A stretch of DNA of 24,408 nt from JAWLFI01 sp041685645 (GCA_041685645.1 JAWLFI010000015.1:1-24408); one strand, 5' to 3'; positions 13,944-22,161 are shown, counted from the stretch's first letter. Notes: generated from the sequence alone by a model not told the origin. A program made the numbers and translations.

Positions 13944-15545
13944 ATGAAAAAGTTCGAACTCATCACTTTAATACTCCTATTTTTTGTGCAACCCCTCTGG
14001 TCACAGTACGACCGGGATGCCTTTCACATTGAAGCAAGAAGTGGAAGAAACTTAATTCAAGACTACACGCAGCAGCCCATGGAGCTGTATCTGAATGAAG
14101 ACAACACACTTTATTTCGATCCGGATAGCAGCCAGGCCCATCGATTTAGTGAGGGGGCAATTACGATGAGTGATACTGCGGGCCAGGTATCTTTCATCTC
14201 AAATATGTGTCATGTATGGCGACCGGATGGTCAACTTGTCCCGGGATCAGAAGAGGCCTTTTTATATGATAATTTTGGTCAGGAAGGCTTTTGTTCCAAA
14301 GGAGAGGCAACAGGCTCGCCTCAGTTAATCGTACTGCCCGTTCCCGGTCAGGCCAATGTTTATTATTATATCTATGTCAGGGATAGAGTTGAGTTATTCA
14401 ATCCCGGCTTTGAAATTTATCAGGATTCGCTCTTTTATCGAATATTGGACATGAGGGCCAACGATGGAGTGGGGCAGATGGGTTCTGAAGAACACTTTCT
14501 TTTGGCAGATACGGCCATGGATGGATCTACCTTAGCAGCTACACGCCATGCGAATGGTCTGGACTGGTGGCTGACGGTGAGTGGAGTCAACAATGATACC
14601 TATGTGTTGGCAATTGATAGTCAAGACATTGTATTGCAAGACACCTTCACTTGGTCTGAGCCCTACCGCATGGGGTTAAGGTCAGCATCACAGGCTGCAT
14701 TTTCACCGGATGGAGATAAATACGCGAGGGTAGTAAAGTTTCACGGACTGTCACTGGCGGATTTTGATCAGCATACGGGCGAATTCAGTAATATTTATAC
14801 CCTTCCTTACGAGGAGCCCGACGATTTTTTTCCCGGTACTCCCGGAGTGGCTTTTTCGGGAAATAATCGATTTCTGTATGCCAATCCCAATACTCGTCAA
14901 TTGATTCAGTACGATATGGAAGAAGAGGGATTCAGTGCGCCGGATACCCTTTGGGTTTTCAGCGAAGAGGATGATGTTGTGTTCTACGAGGATCTGGGCA
15001 ACGTCGTTTTTTATATGAAAAAACTGAAGTTGGGATCAGATTGTAAAATCTATTCTCTTCCCTCTCCAAACTTCCCCTTTTTTCACGTGATACACAATCC
15101 CAATGCCAGGGGAGAAGAGGCTTTATTTCGTCGGGGAGACTATCGAATACCCAGTCCGGCCATAGCTTTTGGTCTGGGACATCATCCGCATTGGCGGACA
15201 TCGACACCCCAGGAGGGTTGGTGTGCGGAGGTGTATTACGATTCTATCTACACCTCTGTAGATGAACCGGGATATATTCCCAAGTCCTCCGATTGGCAGT
15301 TAAGTCCCAATCCGGCGCGTGATGCATTTTACATTGAACCGATGGAAATCCATCACGGTACTGCTGAGATTACCGTTTACGACCAGCAGGGACGGCAACT
15401 ATTCTCGAAAGAGTATGCAGGAGGAGGACGACAGAAGTATTCTCTGGGTGGCCTTGCGACTGGCTTGTATTTTGTCCATATCCGCAGTCGAGATGCCCGT
15501 GGCGAGCTGCTTTCTCCGGTCGTTAAGAAGCTCGTGGTTCAGTAA
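13944..15545 (+). CDS. T9SS-secreted beta-propeller-like protein, paralogue B
   Basis: A second 533-residue copy, same length and architecture as 8585-10186: signal peptide about 1-20 (MKKFELITLILLFFVQPLWS), propeller-like body, T9SS sorting domain about 451-533. Differences in the mature part are D51N, Y58F, E64Q, T86S, D115G and A121E near the N-terminus, plus one K/E and one R/G change in the sorting domain. From 14560 to 15365 I find no base difference from 9201-10006 (806 bp). Homology ends about 18 bp after the stop codon (CTGTGGA) and just before the start codon. Only 50 bp separate it from the beta-helix gene, with no SD and no leader ORF, so its expression control differs from copy A. 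Function unknown. Confidence 0.85.
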   Translation: MKKFELITLILLFFVQPLWSQYDRDAFHIEARSGRNLIQDYTQQPMELYLNEDNTLYFDPDSSQAHRFSEGAITMSDTAGQVSFISNMCHVWRPDGQLVPGSEEAFLYDNFGQEGFCSKGEATGSPQLIVLPVPGQANVYYYIYVRDRVELFNPGFEIYQDSLFYRILDMRANDGVGQMGSEEHFLLADTAMDGSTLAATRHANGLDWWLTVSGVNNDTYVLAIDSQDIVLQDTFTWSEPYRMGLRSASQAAFSPDGDKYARVVKFHGLSLADFDQHTGEFSNIYTLPYEEPDDFFPGTPGVAFSGNNRFLYANPNTRQLIQYDMEEEGFSAPDTLWVFSEEDDVVFYEDLGNVVFYMKKLKLGSDCKIYSLPSPNFPFFHVIHNPNARGEEALFRRGDYRIPSPAIAFGLGHHPHWRTSTPQEGWCAEVYYDSIYTSVDEPGYIPKSSDWQLSPNPARDAFYIEPMEIHHGTAEITVYDQQGRQLFSKEYAGGGRQKYSLGGLATGLYFVHIRSRDARGELLSPVVKKLVVQ

Positions 15546-15673
15546 AGGGACGCTGTGGACTCTTAGAGGGTGTGCTTATTTTCCACGACTCCGGGGAGTG
15601 GTCAACCTACTATAATTTTACCTGAATGTTGAATAATAGTCCTGGATACTGTAACAATGGATAGCAAAGTACA

Positions 15674-15713
15674 ATCCCTTGCACTATCTGCTCACAAATA
15701 GCGTGTAAGGGAT
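15674..15713 (+). repeat. Inverted repeat abutting the end of the GC-rich element
   Basis: ATCCCTTGCAC (15674-15684) and GTGTAAGGGAT (15703-15713) pair over 11 positions with one G-T. The right arm is the end of the GC-rich repeat copy 2. The left arm resembles the same end motif (ATCCCTCACGC in copy 1) in the opposite orientation, as if two element ends faced each other. The DNA between 15546 and 15673 shows nothing else I can name. Confidence 0.45.
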
Positions 15714-15815
15714 GCGGAAGGCTTTGGTCCGAGGCGCTCTGCGCTGAAGGACGGAGCCCGGCGAACCCTGGAGCAGCCCGACCCCGAGAGCCTTTAGGCT
15801 CGAGGGGATACACCC
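15701..15815 (-). repeat. GC-rich interspersed repeat element, copy 2 (reverse orientation)
   Basis: On the minus strand this reads T-run, GGGTGTATCCCC (from 15815), GGTCGGGCT (15783-15775), a variable middle and ATCCCTTACACGC (15713-15701). It has the same motif order as copy 1 at 5594-5847 but is shorter. Internal pairing includes GAGCC/GGCTC around TTTA (15787-15800). It lies in the 305-bp gap between the convergent ends of paralogue B and the Deg protease, whereas copy 1 lies between divergent genes. Confidence 0.65.
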
Positions 15816-15850
15816 AAAAAAAATAAAAAATCGAGGAAATGAAGGTGAAG

Positions 15851-17299
15851 TTATTTATTGAATACGTACCAAAAGGGGCCTTCATATTTCTCGTACACGC
15901 CCTGTAAAACGATGCGGCCCTCCTGGCTTTCCAATTGCTCAATGAGAGATGAGGCCTTGGTGACCGGCTGATCGTTGATGTGAGTGATGATGAAGCCGGG
16001 GTCCATTTTGGTACGCTCGACAATGGAGCCTCGATAGACACTGACCACCTTCACACCGCCCTCTTCAATCGTCTCTTTTTCCGAACGAATCAGGTCGCGA
16101 ATTTCCAGGCCCAACTCGTTGAGCACGCCTTCTGAGCGGATGTTTACTAAATCCGTCGTGTTGAATTGATTGCGTAGCAGGATTTTTGTCTGAATTTTCT
16201 TAGGTCCTCGCCAGCATTCCAAATCCAGACTATCCCCCGGACGGTATTGCCCCAGTTTTTCCATGAGATCGGGTAGGGTATTGATAGTTTTTTCGTTGAT
16301 CGATAATATAATGTCCCCGGGCTTCAGTCCCGCTTCATCCGCGGCACTGGAAGGGTTGACGCGATAGATATACACGCCGCGTACTTCTTTTAGGCCTAAT
16401 TCCTGAGATAGCTCAAAATCGACACTTCTGGCTTCGATGCCCATCATTCCGCGATGTACCGTGCCGAATTCTCTGAGGTCGCTAATCACTTTTTTGACCA
16501 AATTAGAGGGGATGGCAAAAGAATAGCCTTCGGATCGGCCGGAGAAGGTCAGGATGGCCGTGGTAATGCCCACTAATTCTCCATCAGTATTGACCAGGGC
16601 ACCTCCGCTGTTCCCGGGATTGACCGCGGCGTCGGTTTGTATAAAAGACTCGATGCCGGAGGGGTCTTCAAGCACCTCTATGCTCCGTGCTTTTGCGCTG
16701 ACGATGCCCGCAGTTACCGTGGATTGTAAACGGAAGGGCGTGCCTGCGGCCAGTACCCATTCTCCGACTGATAGCAAATCGGAATCACCGAAACTGAGAT
16801 AGGGTAAAGGCGGACTTTCAACGTGCAATAGAGCGAGATCCGTAGATTCATCTATGCCAATGACTTCTGCATTTAGTTCGCGTCTGTCGTTGAGTATCAC
16901 GCTGATACTATTGCCCTGATCAATGACGTGCTGGTTGGTAACGATGTATCCATCGGGGGAAATAATCACTCCTGAGCCGTTGGAGCTACTGTAAGTGTCG
17001 CCCCAATCCTCGGAGCGATCAGTTGTTTTTGTTTTTATATACACGACAGCAGAGGCTGCTTTTGCTGCGGCTTGTTGAAATCCACGTCGAGGCTGAAGGT
17101 TGGCAGAGTCCGACTCAATGTGCACAGGTGCAGAAGGTAAGGCGTCCCAGTACCTGTCAGAATATTCTCGGACCCATTGAGCATTGGGTTGCTGCTCTTG
17201 AATAATAACTCGCTCTGTGGGCTGCCAACCATAGTGATAGAGCATAACCACGAGAATTGACAATAGTAGGGACCATCCGATGGGTTGCAATTGCTTCAT
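15851..17299 (-). CDS. HtrA/Deg family periplasmic serine protease with two PDZ domains
   Basis: A 482-residue protein. An N-terminal signal-anchor helix (about 8-24) places it in the periplasm or anchored to the inner membrane. The trypsin-like domain (about 75-275) has the full catalytic triad: His124 in VTNQHVI, Asp154 in ESTDLALL, and Ser231 in NPGNSGGAL. PDZ1 spans about 285-375 (GVYIYRVNPSSAADEAGLKPGDIIL, typical carboxylate loop region) and PDZ2 about 390-475. PDZ2 is more divergent and lacks a clear GLG loop. The family degrades or refolds misfolded envelope proteins; DegQ/DegP/DegS roles cannot be separated by sequence here. A TPR gene lies 78 bp upstream on the same strand. A perfect TATATTTG element lies 4 nt before the ATG. 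Confidence 0.93.
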   Translation of the reverse strand: MKQLQPIGWSLLLSILVVMLYHYGWQPTERVIIQEQQPNAQWVREYSDRYWDALPSAPVHIESDSANLQPRRGFQQAAAKAASAVVYIKTKTTDRSEDWGDTYSSSNGSGVIISPDGYIVTNQHVIDQGNSISVILNDRRELNAEVIGIDESTDLALLHVESPPLPYLSFGDSDLLSVGEWVLAAGTPFRLQSTVTAGIVSAKARSIEVLEDPSGIESFIQTDAAVNPGNSGGALVNTDGELVGITTAILTFSGRSEGYSFAIPSNLVKKVISDLREFGTVHRGMMGIEARSVDFELSQELGLKEVRGVYIYRVNPSSAADEAGLKPGDIILSINEKTINTLPDLMEKLGQYRPGDSLDLECWRGPKKIQTKILLRNQFNTTDLVNIRSEGVLNELGLEIRDLIRSEKETIEEGGVKVVSVYRGSIVERTKMDPGFIITHINDQPVTKASSLIEQLESQEGRIVLQGVYEKYEGPFWYVFNK

Positions 17300-17303
17300 A
17301 TGG

Positions 17304-17311
17304 CAAATATA
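17304..17311 (-). promoter_or_regulatory. -7 promoter element directly before the Deg protease start
   Basis: The minus strand reads TATATTTG, a full match to TAnnTTTG, with only 4 nt between it and the ATG (17299). If used, the transcript would be leaderless or nearly so. No TTG -33 box is obvious. Confidence 0.45.
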
Positions 17312-17377
17312 TATAATTTTAGAGCAGTGTGCCGCCTTGATTTTAAGGAGAATTAGTTGATAAGCATGATGCTCAAA

Positions 17378-17683
17378 CTATTCTAATGTCATGAGCAGTT
17401 GTTGCAATTCGCCCTCTGTCTTTTTGTCCTGTTGAGTTCGAGCCAGCTGAAGTCCTTTTTGTAGGACGCTCTCTGCTTGTTCTTCACGATTGAGGTCCAT
17501 CAGTAACTGACCGTGGTGGTAATACAATCCCAAATATTCCGGATCTTTATTGTGGAGTTGCTCGTAATATTCCAGTGCTCGTCCACTATCTGACTTTTCG
17601 TATTCCTTGGCGAGTGCAAAGAGGAGAAAGGAATCCTCCGGCTGCTCCCGAAGCATTTTCAGTAATCGCTTGAGTTTGTCCAT
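17378..17683 (-). CDS. Small tetratricopeptide-repeat protein
   Basis: A 101-residue, all-helical protein without a signal peptide. It contains about two and a half TPR units: LLFALAKEYEKSDSGRALEYYEQLHNKDP (about 20-48), YLGLYYHHGQLLMDLNREEQAESVLQKGLQLA (about 50-81) and a partial helix to the C-terminus. TPRs mediate protein-protein contacts; the partner is unknown. It is upstream of the Deg protease on the same strand with a 78-bp gap. Divergent from etfB across a 90-bp intergenic region. The start ATG at 17683 gives the characteristic MDKLKRLLKMLREQPED beginning. Confidence 0.8.
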   Translation of the reverse strand: MDKLKRLLKMLREQPEDSFLLFALAKEYEKSDSGRALEYYEQLHNKDPEYLGLYYHHGQLLMDLNREEQAESVLQKGLQLARTQQDKKTEGELQQLLMTLE

Positions 17684-17743
17684 ATCTTACTTTATTTTGA
17701 CCTCATAACAGGCTTTCCAATCGTCTTTTTCAGCTAGTTTTAT

Positions 17744-17751
17744 TATCTTTG
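17744..17751 (+). promoter_or_regulatory. -7 promoter element of etfBA
   Basis: TATCTTTG is a full match to the Bacteroidota -7 consensus TAnnTTTG, 22 nt before the etfB ATG. The T-rich stretch 17725-17730 is in the right zone for the -33 part but is not TTG. Confidence 0.55.
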
Positions 17752-17773
17752 AATTCACAAAAATACGACGGAA

Positions 17774-18517
17774 ATGAATATATTAGTATGTGTTAGTAAA
17801 ACGCCGGAGACGACGGCAAAAATTACATTTACATCGGATAATTCTGAATTCAATACCAACGGAGTCAATTTTATTATGAATCCGTACGACGAATGGTATG
17901 CATTAGTTCGTGCTATCGAGTTAAAAGAACAATTTGGAGGAGAAGTTACCATAGTGAATGTAGGACCTTCCGAAAACGACTCTGTGATTCGAAAGGGATT
18001 GGCGATAGGGGCCGATAAAGCAGTGAGAATCAATGCAGAGCCCAAAAGTGCACTGGAGACCGCTCACCATATTGCCAATTTTGCAAAGGAAGGGTCTTTT
18101 GATGCTGTTTTCCTGGGAAAGGAGACGATTGATTACAATGGCTCCGAGGTGAGTGCCATGGTGGCTGAGTTACTCGATTTGCCTTTTGTGTCCTTCGCCA
18201 GTAAATTGGAGATGGAAGAGGAGAGTAAAGCAATTATCACTCGCGATATTGAAGGAGGAACAGAAGTCATAGAAGTGGCTCCTCCGTTTTGTATTAGTTC
18301 AGCCAAGGGCCTGGCAGAGCAGAAAATTCCCAATATGCGCGGCATCATGATGGCAAAGAGAAAACCCCTGGATGTAGTGGAGCCCGATGAGGTGTCTGCA
18401 CCACTCGAGGTGAAAGAATTTAGCTTGCCCCCGGAAAAAGGAGAAGTTACTCTGATTGATCCGGAGGATATGGATGAATTAGTTCGACTTCTTCACGAAG
18501 AGGCGAAGGTTATATAA
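17774..18517 (+). CDS. etfB: Electron transfer flavoprotein beta subunit
   Basis: A 247-residue protein, the family's usual length. ETF accepts electrons from acyl-CoA and other dehydrogenases and passes them to ETF:quinone oxidoreductase. The beta subunit binds AMP and docks dehydrogenases. Visible hallmarks are MNILVCVSKTPETTAK at the start, NPYDEWYALVRAIELKE (36-52), GADKAVRI, the nucleotide-binding region LGKETIDYNGSEVSAMVAELL (113-133), and the beta-subunit signature PNMRGIMMAKRKPLDVV near the end (about 190-206). It is followed after 20 bp by etfA, so the two form an operon. It starts at the only ATG compatible with the conserved N-terminus. Confidence 0.96.
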   Translation: MNILVCVSKTPETTAKITFTSDNSEFNTNGVNFIMNPYDEWYALVRAIELKEQFGGEVTIVNVGPSENDSVIRKGLAIGADKAVRINAEPKSALETAHHIANFAKEGSFDAVFLGKETIDYNGSEVSAMVAELLDLPFVSFASKLEMEEESKAIITRDIEGGTEVIEVAPPFCISSAKGLAEQKIPNMRGIMMAKRKPLDVVEPDEVSAPLEVKEFSLPPEKGEVTLIDPEDMDELVRLLHEEAKVI

Positions 18518-18537
18518 TCAAAAAAAAGATAAATAAT

Positions 18538-19497
18538 ATGTCAGTTATAGTATATGCAGAGTCCCATGACGGGACTTTTAATAAAAAAGCCTTTGAGGTG
18601 GTTACTTATGCGAGAAAGACCGCAGATTTATTGGATACGGATTGTATCGCGCTATGTCACGGAGCAGATTCACCCGAACAATTGGGCATATATGGTGCAC
18701 AGAAGGTCGTAACCCTCGAGTCGGATGCATTGGAGCAATTTGATGCGAAAACCTACACCGCGGCGATCGCAAAAGCAGTTGAGCAGCTGGGGGGGGACAC
18801 CGTTATTTTGCAACACAGCGCCAATGGGAAATCCATTATCGGTGGTTTGGCTGCAAAATTGAATTGTGGCAGTGTTTCAGCGGTGAATCAATTGCCCACG
18901 AATGACAGCGGATTTGAGGTAGTAAAACCCGTTTTTTCAGGTAAGGCCTTTGCAAAATATTCTATTTCCTCAGATCAACGCGTTCTGAGCTTAATGGGAA
19001 ACAGCATTCCACCGGAGGAGATGGGAAGTGAAGATGTAGACGTAGAGAGTCTGAGTTTGGATCTGGATGCACCCAAAACTAAAGTGGTGAAGGTGGACAA
19101 AGTGAAAGGAGAAATCCCACTTCCAGAGGCAGAGATCGTTGTTTCTGCAGGCCGAGGGATGAAAGGTCCTGATAACTGGGATATAATTGAGGAGTTGGCT
19201 GATGAATTGGGAGCCACCACAGCTTGCAGTCGCCCGGTGGCTGATTCAGGTTGGAGACCCCATCACGAACACGTGGGACAGACGGGTATTGCCATCAGTC
19301 CCAGTTTGTATTTAGCCATAGGTATCTCAGGTGCAATTCAGCATCTGGCTGGGGTAAATAATTCAGACACTATTGTTGTGATCAACAAAGATCCCGAGGC
19401 ACCTTTCTTTAAGGCCGCTGATTATGGCGTAGTGGCAGATTTATTTGATGTTGTACCGCGATTAACTGAAGCAATAAAACGCTTTAAAGCTTCGTAA
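18538..19497 (+). CDS. etfA: Electron transfer flavoprotein alpha subunit
   Basis: A 319-residue protein that carries the redox FAD in its C-terminal half. The conserved FAD-binding stretch is complete: VVSAGRGMKGPDNWDIIEEL (200-219), ACSRPVADSGW (about 230-240), VGQTG (247-251), ISGAIQHLAG (about 264-273) and INKDPEAPFFKAADYGVVAD (282-301). The order S-R-x-x-x-D-x-G-W and V-G-Q-T-G is that of group I (beta-oxidation-linked) ETFs. It works with EtfB from the preceding gene and probably links to fatty-acid and branched-chain acyl-CoA oxidation, which fits the methylcrotonyl-type carboxylase elsewhere in the window. No ETF:quinone oxidoreductase is in view. Confidence 0.96.
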   Translation: MSVIVYAESHDGTFNKKAFEVVTYARKTADLLDTDCIALCHGADSPEQLGIYGAQKVVTLESDALEQFDAKTYTAAIAKAVEQLGGDTVILQHSANGKSIIGGLAAKLNCGSVSAVNQLPTNDSGFEVVKPVFSGKAFAKYSISSDQRVLSLMGNSIPPEEMGSEDVDVESLSLDLDAPKTKVVKVDKVKGEIPLPEAEIVVSAGRGMKGPDNWDIIEELADELGATTACSRPVADSGWRPHHEHVGQTGIAISPSLYLAIGISGAIQHLAGVNNSDTIVVINKDPEAPFFKAADYGVVADLFDVVPRLTEAIKRFKAS

Positions 19498-19513
19498 TAA
19501 TAACGAGAGGGTT

Positions 19514-19537
19514 GGAGGTGTGCCAATGTGCACCTCC
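19514..19537 (+). terminator. Hairpin after etfA, possible terminator
   Basis: GGAGGTG (19514-19520) pairs with CACCTCC (19531-19537), extended by two wobble pairs, 17 nt after the etfA stop. An 8-9-base T-run comes only 17 nt further on (19554-19562), so it is not a canonical intrinsic terminator. Confidence 0.4.
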
Positions 19538-19592
19538 ACATTGTCTTCAATTACTTTTTTTTCGAATCGATCGATATTTTTCAAAATTGAGT

Positions 19593-20192
19593 ATGGACAA
19601 ATTAGAACTGGAAATAGTAGCATTATCGCACAGTGTGACGCAGTCTCATAATTATGCTGTGGTATTGGGCGAGAAAGGCGGAGCGCGCCGACTTCCAATT
19701 GTCATTGGCGGTTTTGAAGCTCAAGCCATTGCTGTTGCTATGGAAGATATGAATCCCTCTCGTCCATTGACTCATGATTTATTTAAGAATGCTTTGGAAA
19801 CCTTTGAGGTTGATCTGCAAGAGGTCGTGATCAATAATTTACTCGATGGTATTTTCTTTGCCCGATTGATTTGTAATGTGGACGGAAAGATTGTCGAGAT
19901 TGACTCCCGGACTTCAGATGCAATCGCTATGGCCGTTCGTTTCAAGTGTCCGATTTACACTTATGAAGAGGTCTTAAAGGAGGCGGGAGTTACGCTAAGC
20001 GATGAGGGGACTTCCGGTAAGGAATCCTCCTCCGGTTCCACATCGGTCAAAGCAACAGATAGTTTAGAGTCCTTATCACTTAGTGGTTTGGAAGAACTAT
20101 TGGATAAAATGCTGACTGAAGAGAATTATGAAAAGGCTGCAGATATCCGAGATGAAATGAATCGGCGGAAAGGCGAGGGTGGAGAGAACTAG
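19593..20192 (+). CDS. Bifunctional nuclease (DUF151) domain protein with C-terminal UVR motif
   Basis: A 199-residue cytoplasmic protein. The N-terminal bifunctional nuclease domain (1-132) has the family pattern: YAVVLGEKGGARRLPIVIGGFEAQAIA (21-47), RPLTHDLF (57-64), LLDGIFFARL (83-92) and IDSRTSDAIAMAVR (103-116). A Ser/Thr/Gly-rich linker (133-160) follows. The last 35 residues are a UvrB/UvrC (UVR) helical hairpin (LEELLDKMLTEENYEKAADIRDEMNRRK, 166-193). Family members have reported DNase/RNase activity, and UVR hairpins mediate protein-protein contacts in repair and stress proteins. The combination is common in Bacteroidota; its role is not established to my knowledge. I chose the ATG at 19593. 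An in-frame extension to 19512 would need a TTG inside the etfA hairpin and codes for an unrelated sequence. Confidence 0.9.
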   Translation: MDKLELEIVALSHSVTQSHNYAVVLGEKGGARRLPIVIGGFEAQAIAVAMEDMNPSRPLTHDLFKNALETFEVDLQEVVINNLLDGIFFARLICNVDGKIVEIDSRTSDAIAMAVRFKCPIYTYEEVLKEAGVTLSDEGTSGKESSSGSTSVKATDSLESLSLSGLEELLDKMLTEENYEKAADIRDEMNRRKGEGGEN

Positions 20193-20210
20193 TTTTTGTC
20201 ACTACTGTTT

Positions 20211-21236
20211 TTAAATCGACTCTATTGCCCGACAAGTTTGCTGAACCTCATCCATACTGACGTCTAAATGTGTCACAAAGCGGATAGTTTGTGGTCCAAA
20301 AGCTACGCATTGAATGCCGGCGGATTCCATTTTATTTACCCAATCTTCAGCATCCATATAATCTTCCTCCAAATCAAAAATAATAATATTCGTCTGTCCG
20401 GGCCGAAGGGACTTTACGCCCGATTTATCTGCGAGTGCTGAGCGCAATATTTCCGCTTTTTGGTGATCTTGAACTAATCGATCTCTGTGATGATCCAGGG
20501 CGTAGATTCCCGCAGCGGCAAGATAACCCGCTTGTCGCATTCCCCCACCGAGCGCTTTTCTTATCCTGCGAGCTTGTCGAATGACATCGCGATCTCCTAA
20601 CAAAAGTGATCCGACAGGGGCACCCAGTCCCTTAGAAAGGCAAATGGATATGGTGTCAAAATACTTGCCGTAGTCTTCCGGCCGATCACCACTGACAGCC
20701 AGAGCATTAAATAATCGGGCACCATCTAAATGAGTTTTCAGGCCTTCTTGTCTGCACAGCGATGAAATAGATTCAATATGCTCTAAAGTGTAGTGGGTTC
20801 CCCCGGCTTTGTTGCAGGTGTTTTCAATCACGACTAAACTCGTTCGGGGCAACCAATCAAAAGTAGGGCGTATCGCTTGTTTTACCTGATGTGCTGTAAA
20901 AATCCCATTCTCCCCCTCGAGTAGTTGAATGGATACACCGGAGTGCATAGCCCAGGCTCCAGCCTCGTAATTGTAAATGTGAGCTGTTTTGTCACATAGC
21001 ACTTCATCCAGGGGTTGGGTGTGGAGATGGGTCGCAATTTGATTGGTCATTGTTCCGGAAGGACAAAAGAGCCCTGCCTCCATGCCCAAAATTTTTGCCG
21101 CTTTGTCTTCTAATCGATTGATGCTGGGGTCCTGATGAAAAACATCATCCCCCACATCGGCGGAAAACATCGCCTCTAACATACTTTTTGTTGGACGGGT
21201 CACCGTATCGCTCATTAAATTGATCATTCGAATCAT
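20211..21236 (-). CDS. Threonine aldolase / beta-eliminating lyase family (PLP-dependent)
   Basis: A 341-residue fold-type I PLP enzyme. It resembles low-specificity L-threonine aldolase (L-threonine or allo-threonine to glycine plus acetaldehyde). Key motifs are the start LMSDTVTRPTKSM (7-19), GDDVFHQDPS (29-38), FCPSGTMTNQIA (57-68), HLDGAR (169-174) with the cofactor Asp171, and SICLSKGLGAPVGS (197-210) with the Schiff-base Lys202. The reading frame stays open upstream to an ATG at 21359. However, a -7-like element (minus strand TATCTTTC, 21249-21256) lies inside that extension and the family starts near MINLMSDT, so I choose the ATG at 21236. Start at 21227 is also possible. Convergent with the DUF151 gene (18-bp gap) and divergent from the membrane protein. 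Confidence 0.88.
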   Translation of the reverse strand: MIRMINLMSDTVTRPTKSMLEAMFSADVGDDVFHQDPSINRLEDKAAKILGMEAGLFCPSGTMTNQIATHLHTQPLDEVLCDKTAHIYNYEAGAWAMHSGVSIQLLEGENGIFTAHQVKQAIRPTFDWLPRTSLVVIENTCNKAGGTHYTLEHIESISSLCRQEGLKTHLDGARLFNALAVSGDRPEDYGKYFDTISICLSKGLGAPVGSLLLGDRDVIRQARRIRKALGGGMRQAGYLAAAGIYALDHHRDRLVQDHQKAEILRSALADKSGVKSLRPGQTNIIIFDLEEDYMDAEDWVNKMESAGIQCVAFGPQTIRFVTHLDVSMDEVQQTCRAIESI

Positions 21237-21248
21237 TATTTTGTAGTC

Positions 21249-21256
21249 GAAAGATA
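21249..21256 (-). promoter_or_regulatory. Possible -7 promoter element of the threonine aldolase gene
   Basis: The minus strand reads TATCTTTC, 7/8 to TAnnTTTG, with 12 nt to the ATG at 21236. It supports the shorter start. Confidence 0.4.
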
Positions 21257-21368
21257 AATATTTTAGTTGGGACATTGGAATGCGCGGTTGTCCTAATGCG
21301 GAAAGCAGCATGCATATGGGCAATGAATTGAGTGTAGCAAGTTTGGTAAAATTGAACATGAGGATGCT

Positions 21369-21376
21369 TACATTTG
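21369..21376 (+). promoter_or_regulatory. -7 promoter element of the membrane-protein gene
   Basis: TACATTTG fully matches TAnnTTTG, 10 nt before the ATG at 21387. A TTTG at 21342-21345 lies 23 nt upstream, a little far but usable as a -33 box. Confidence 0.5.
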
Positions 21377-21386
21377 CAAAAAAAAG

Positions 21387-22085
21387 ATGAAGACTTTTCG
21401 CTGGATTCTTTTTGGGCTGATACTTGTACTTTTCGTCATTGCCACGATCGATCTTGCCTATGCAATCAGTAGCTACTCCGGTGGGACATCGCTACACAGT
21501 CAGCTGAAGAGTTTTTCCTGGACAGAAAACCTGCTCTTTGAGTTGGGCCGCAATAAGGGCTATAATGGGATGGATAATTCTCTCACTCTGCATCACTGGT
21601 GGCGCTTTTTATTGCTTTCCGGTATAGCGATGTCGGTTCTGCATGTGATGTGGTTATTGAATATGCGCGTTCATCAGGCGCGTCAGCTGGCAGGATTGGC
21701 CTTTTTATTGGTGGGTTTGGGTGCCTTTCACAGTTATGGTCTGGGAATATATCCTTTTGACACAAGTTATCCTCAATTTTATACCTTTTGGGAGCGGATG
21801 GCAGCCGCCTATGGCTTTGGTGCCGTATTTACCGGCTTTGCTATGTATGCTGAGCCGGACTGCAGTGGCAAGCACGCCATTGCCTGGTGGGTCGCGGGAG
21901 CATTGGGTTTGATACAAGTCGCCGCATTGAAATGGGGACCTGCCTTTTGGAGCTCGGCGAATCTCTTACTCTTTCATGCTATTTTCGAGAAGTTGATCGT
22001 TGTGGCTTATGTATTTGTTTGGATCATGCATTTGAACTTGAGATACAGCAAATTGAAAGGAAACGGAGGGAAAGTAGAATCCTAG
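21387..22085 (+). CDS. Integral membrane protein with about six helices, unknown function
   Basis: A 232-residue protein with hydrophobic segments at about 5-27, 73-92, 101-120, 137-155, 164-182 and 195-216. The first two are separated by a polar loop of about 45 residues (SGGTSLHSQLKSFSWTENLLFELGRNKGYNGMDNS), which may be outside the membrane. His and Trp are frequent near helix ends (HHWWRF, HVMW, HSYGLG, HAIFEK), but no haem or metal motif can be established. I do not recognise a family. It is divergent from the threonine aldolase and upstream of lepA, from which it is separated by 89 bp containing lepA's own promoter-like site. The ATG at 21387 gives a normal N-in start (MKTFRW). Confidence 0.75.
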   Translation: MKTFRWILFGLILVLFVIATIDLAYAISSYSGGTSLHSQLKSFSWTENLLFELGRNKGYNGMDNSLTLHHWWRFLLLSGIAMSVLHVMWLLNMRVHQARQLAGLAFLLVGLGAFHSYGLGIYPFDTSYPQFYTFWERMAAAYGFGAVFTGFAMYAEPDCSGKHAIAWWVAGALGLIQVAALKWGPAFWSSANLLLFHAIFEKLIVVAYVFVWIMHLNLRYSKLKGNGGKVES

Positions 22086-22161
22086 AGGCCCATCTGCGTC
22101 TCGTCTCCGTAAAACTATAGAAGTAGGAGACATCTAATCGAAAATTGACTATTAGATTTAA

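Noticed and set aside
15580..15603. ACTCC/GGAGT hairpin after paralogue B as a terminator
   Set aside because: The stem is only 5 bp with a 2-nt loop and there is no adjacent T-run.
15781..15833. Hairpin followed by an A-run as an intrinsic terminator for the Deg protease
   Set aside because: On the minus strand the T-run comes before the stem, the wrong order for a terminator; the stem belongs to the GC-rich repeat.
19512..19592. TTG start for the DUF151 protein
   Set aside because: The extension runs through the hairpin after etfA and has no relation to the nuclease domain.
21237..21359. N-terminal extension of the threonine aldolase to the ATG at 21359
   Set aside because: It would add 41 residues absent from the family and cover the -7-like element; the conserved start LMSDTVTRP is close to the ATG at 21236.
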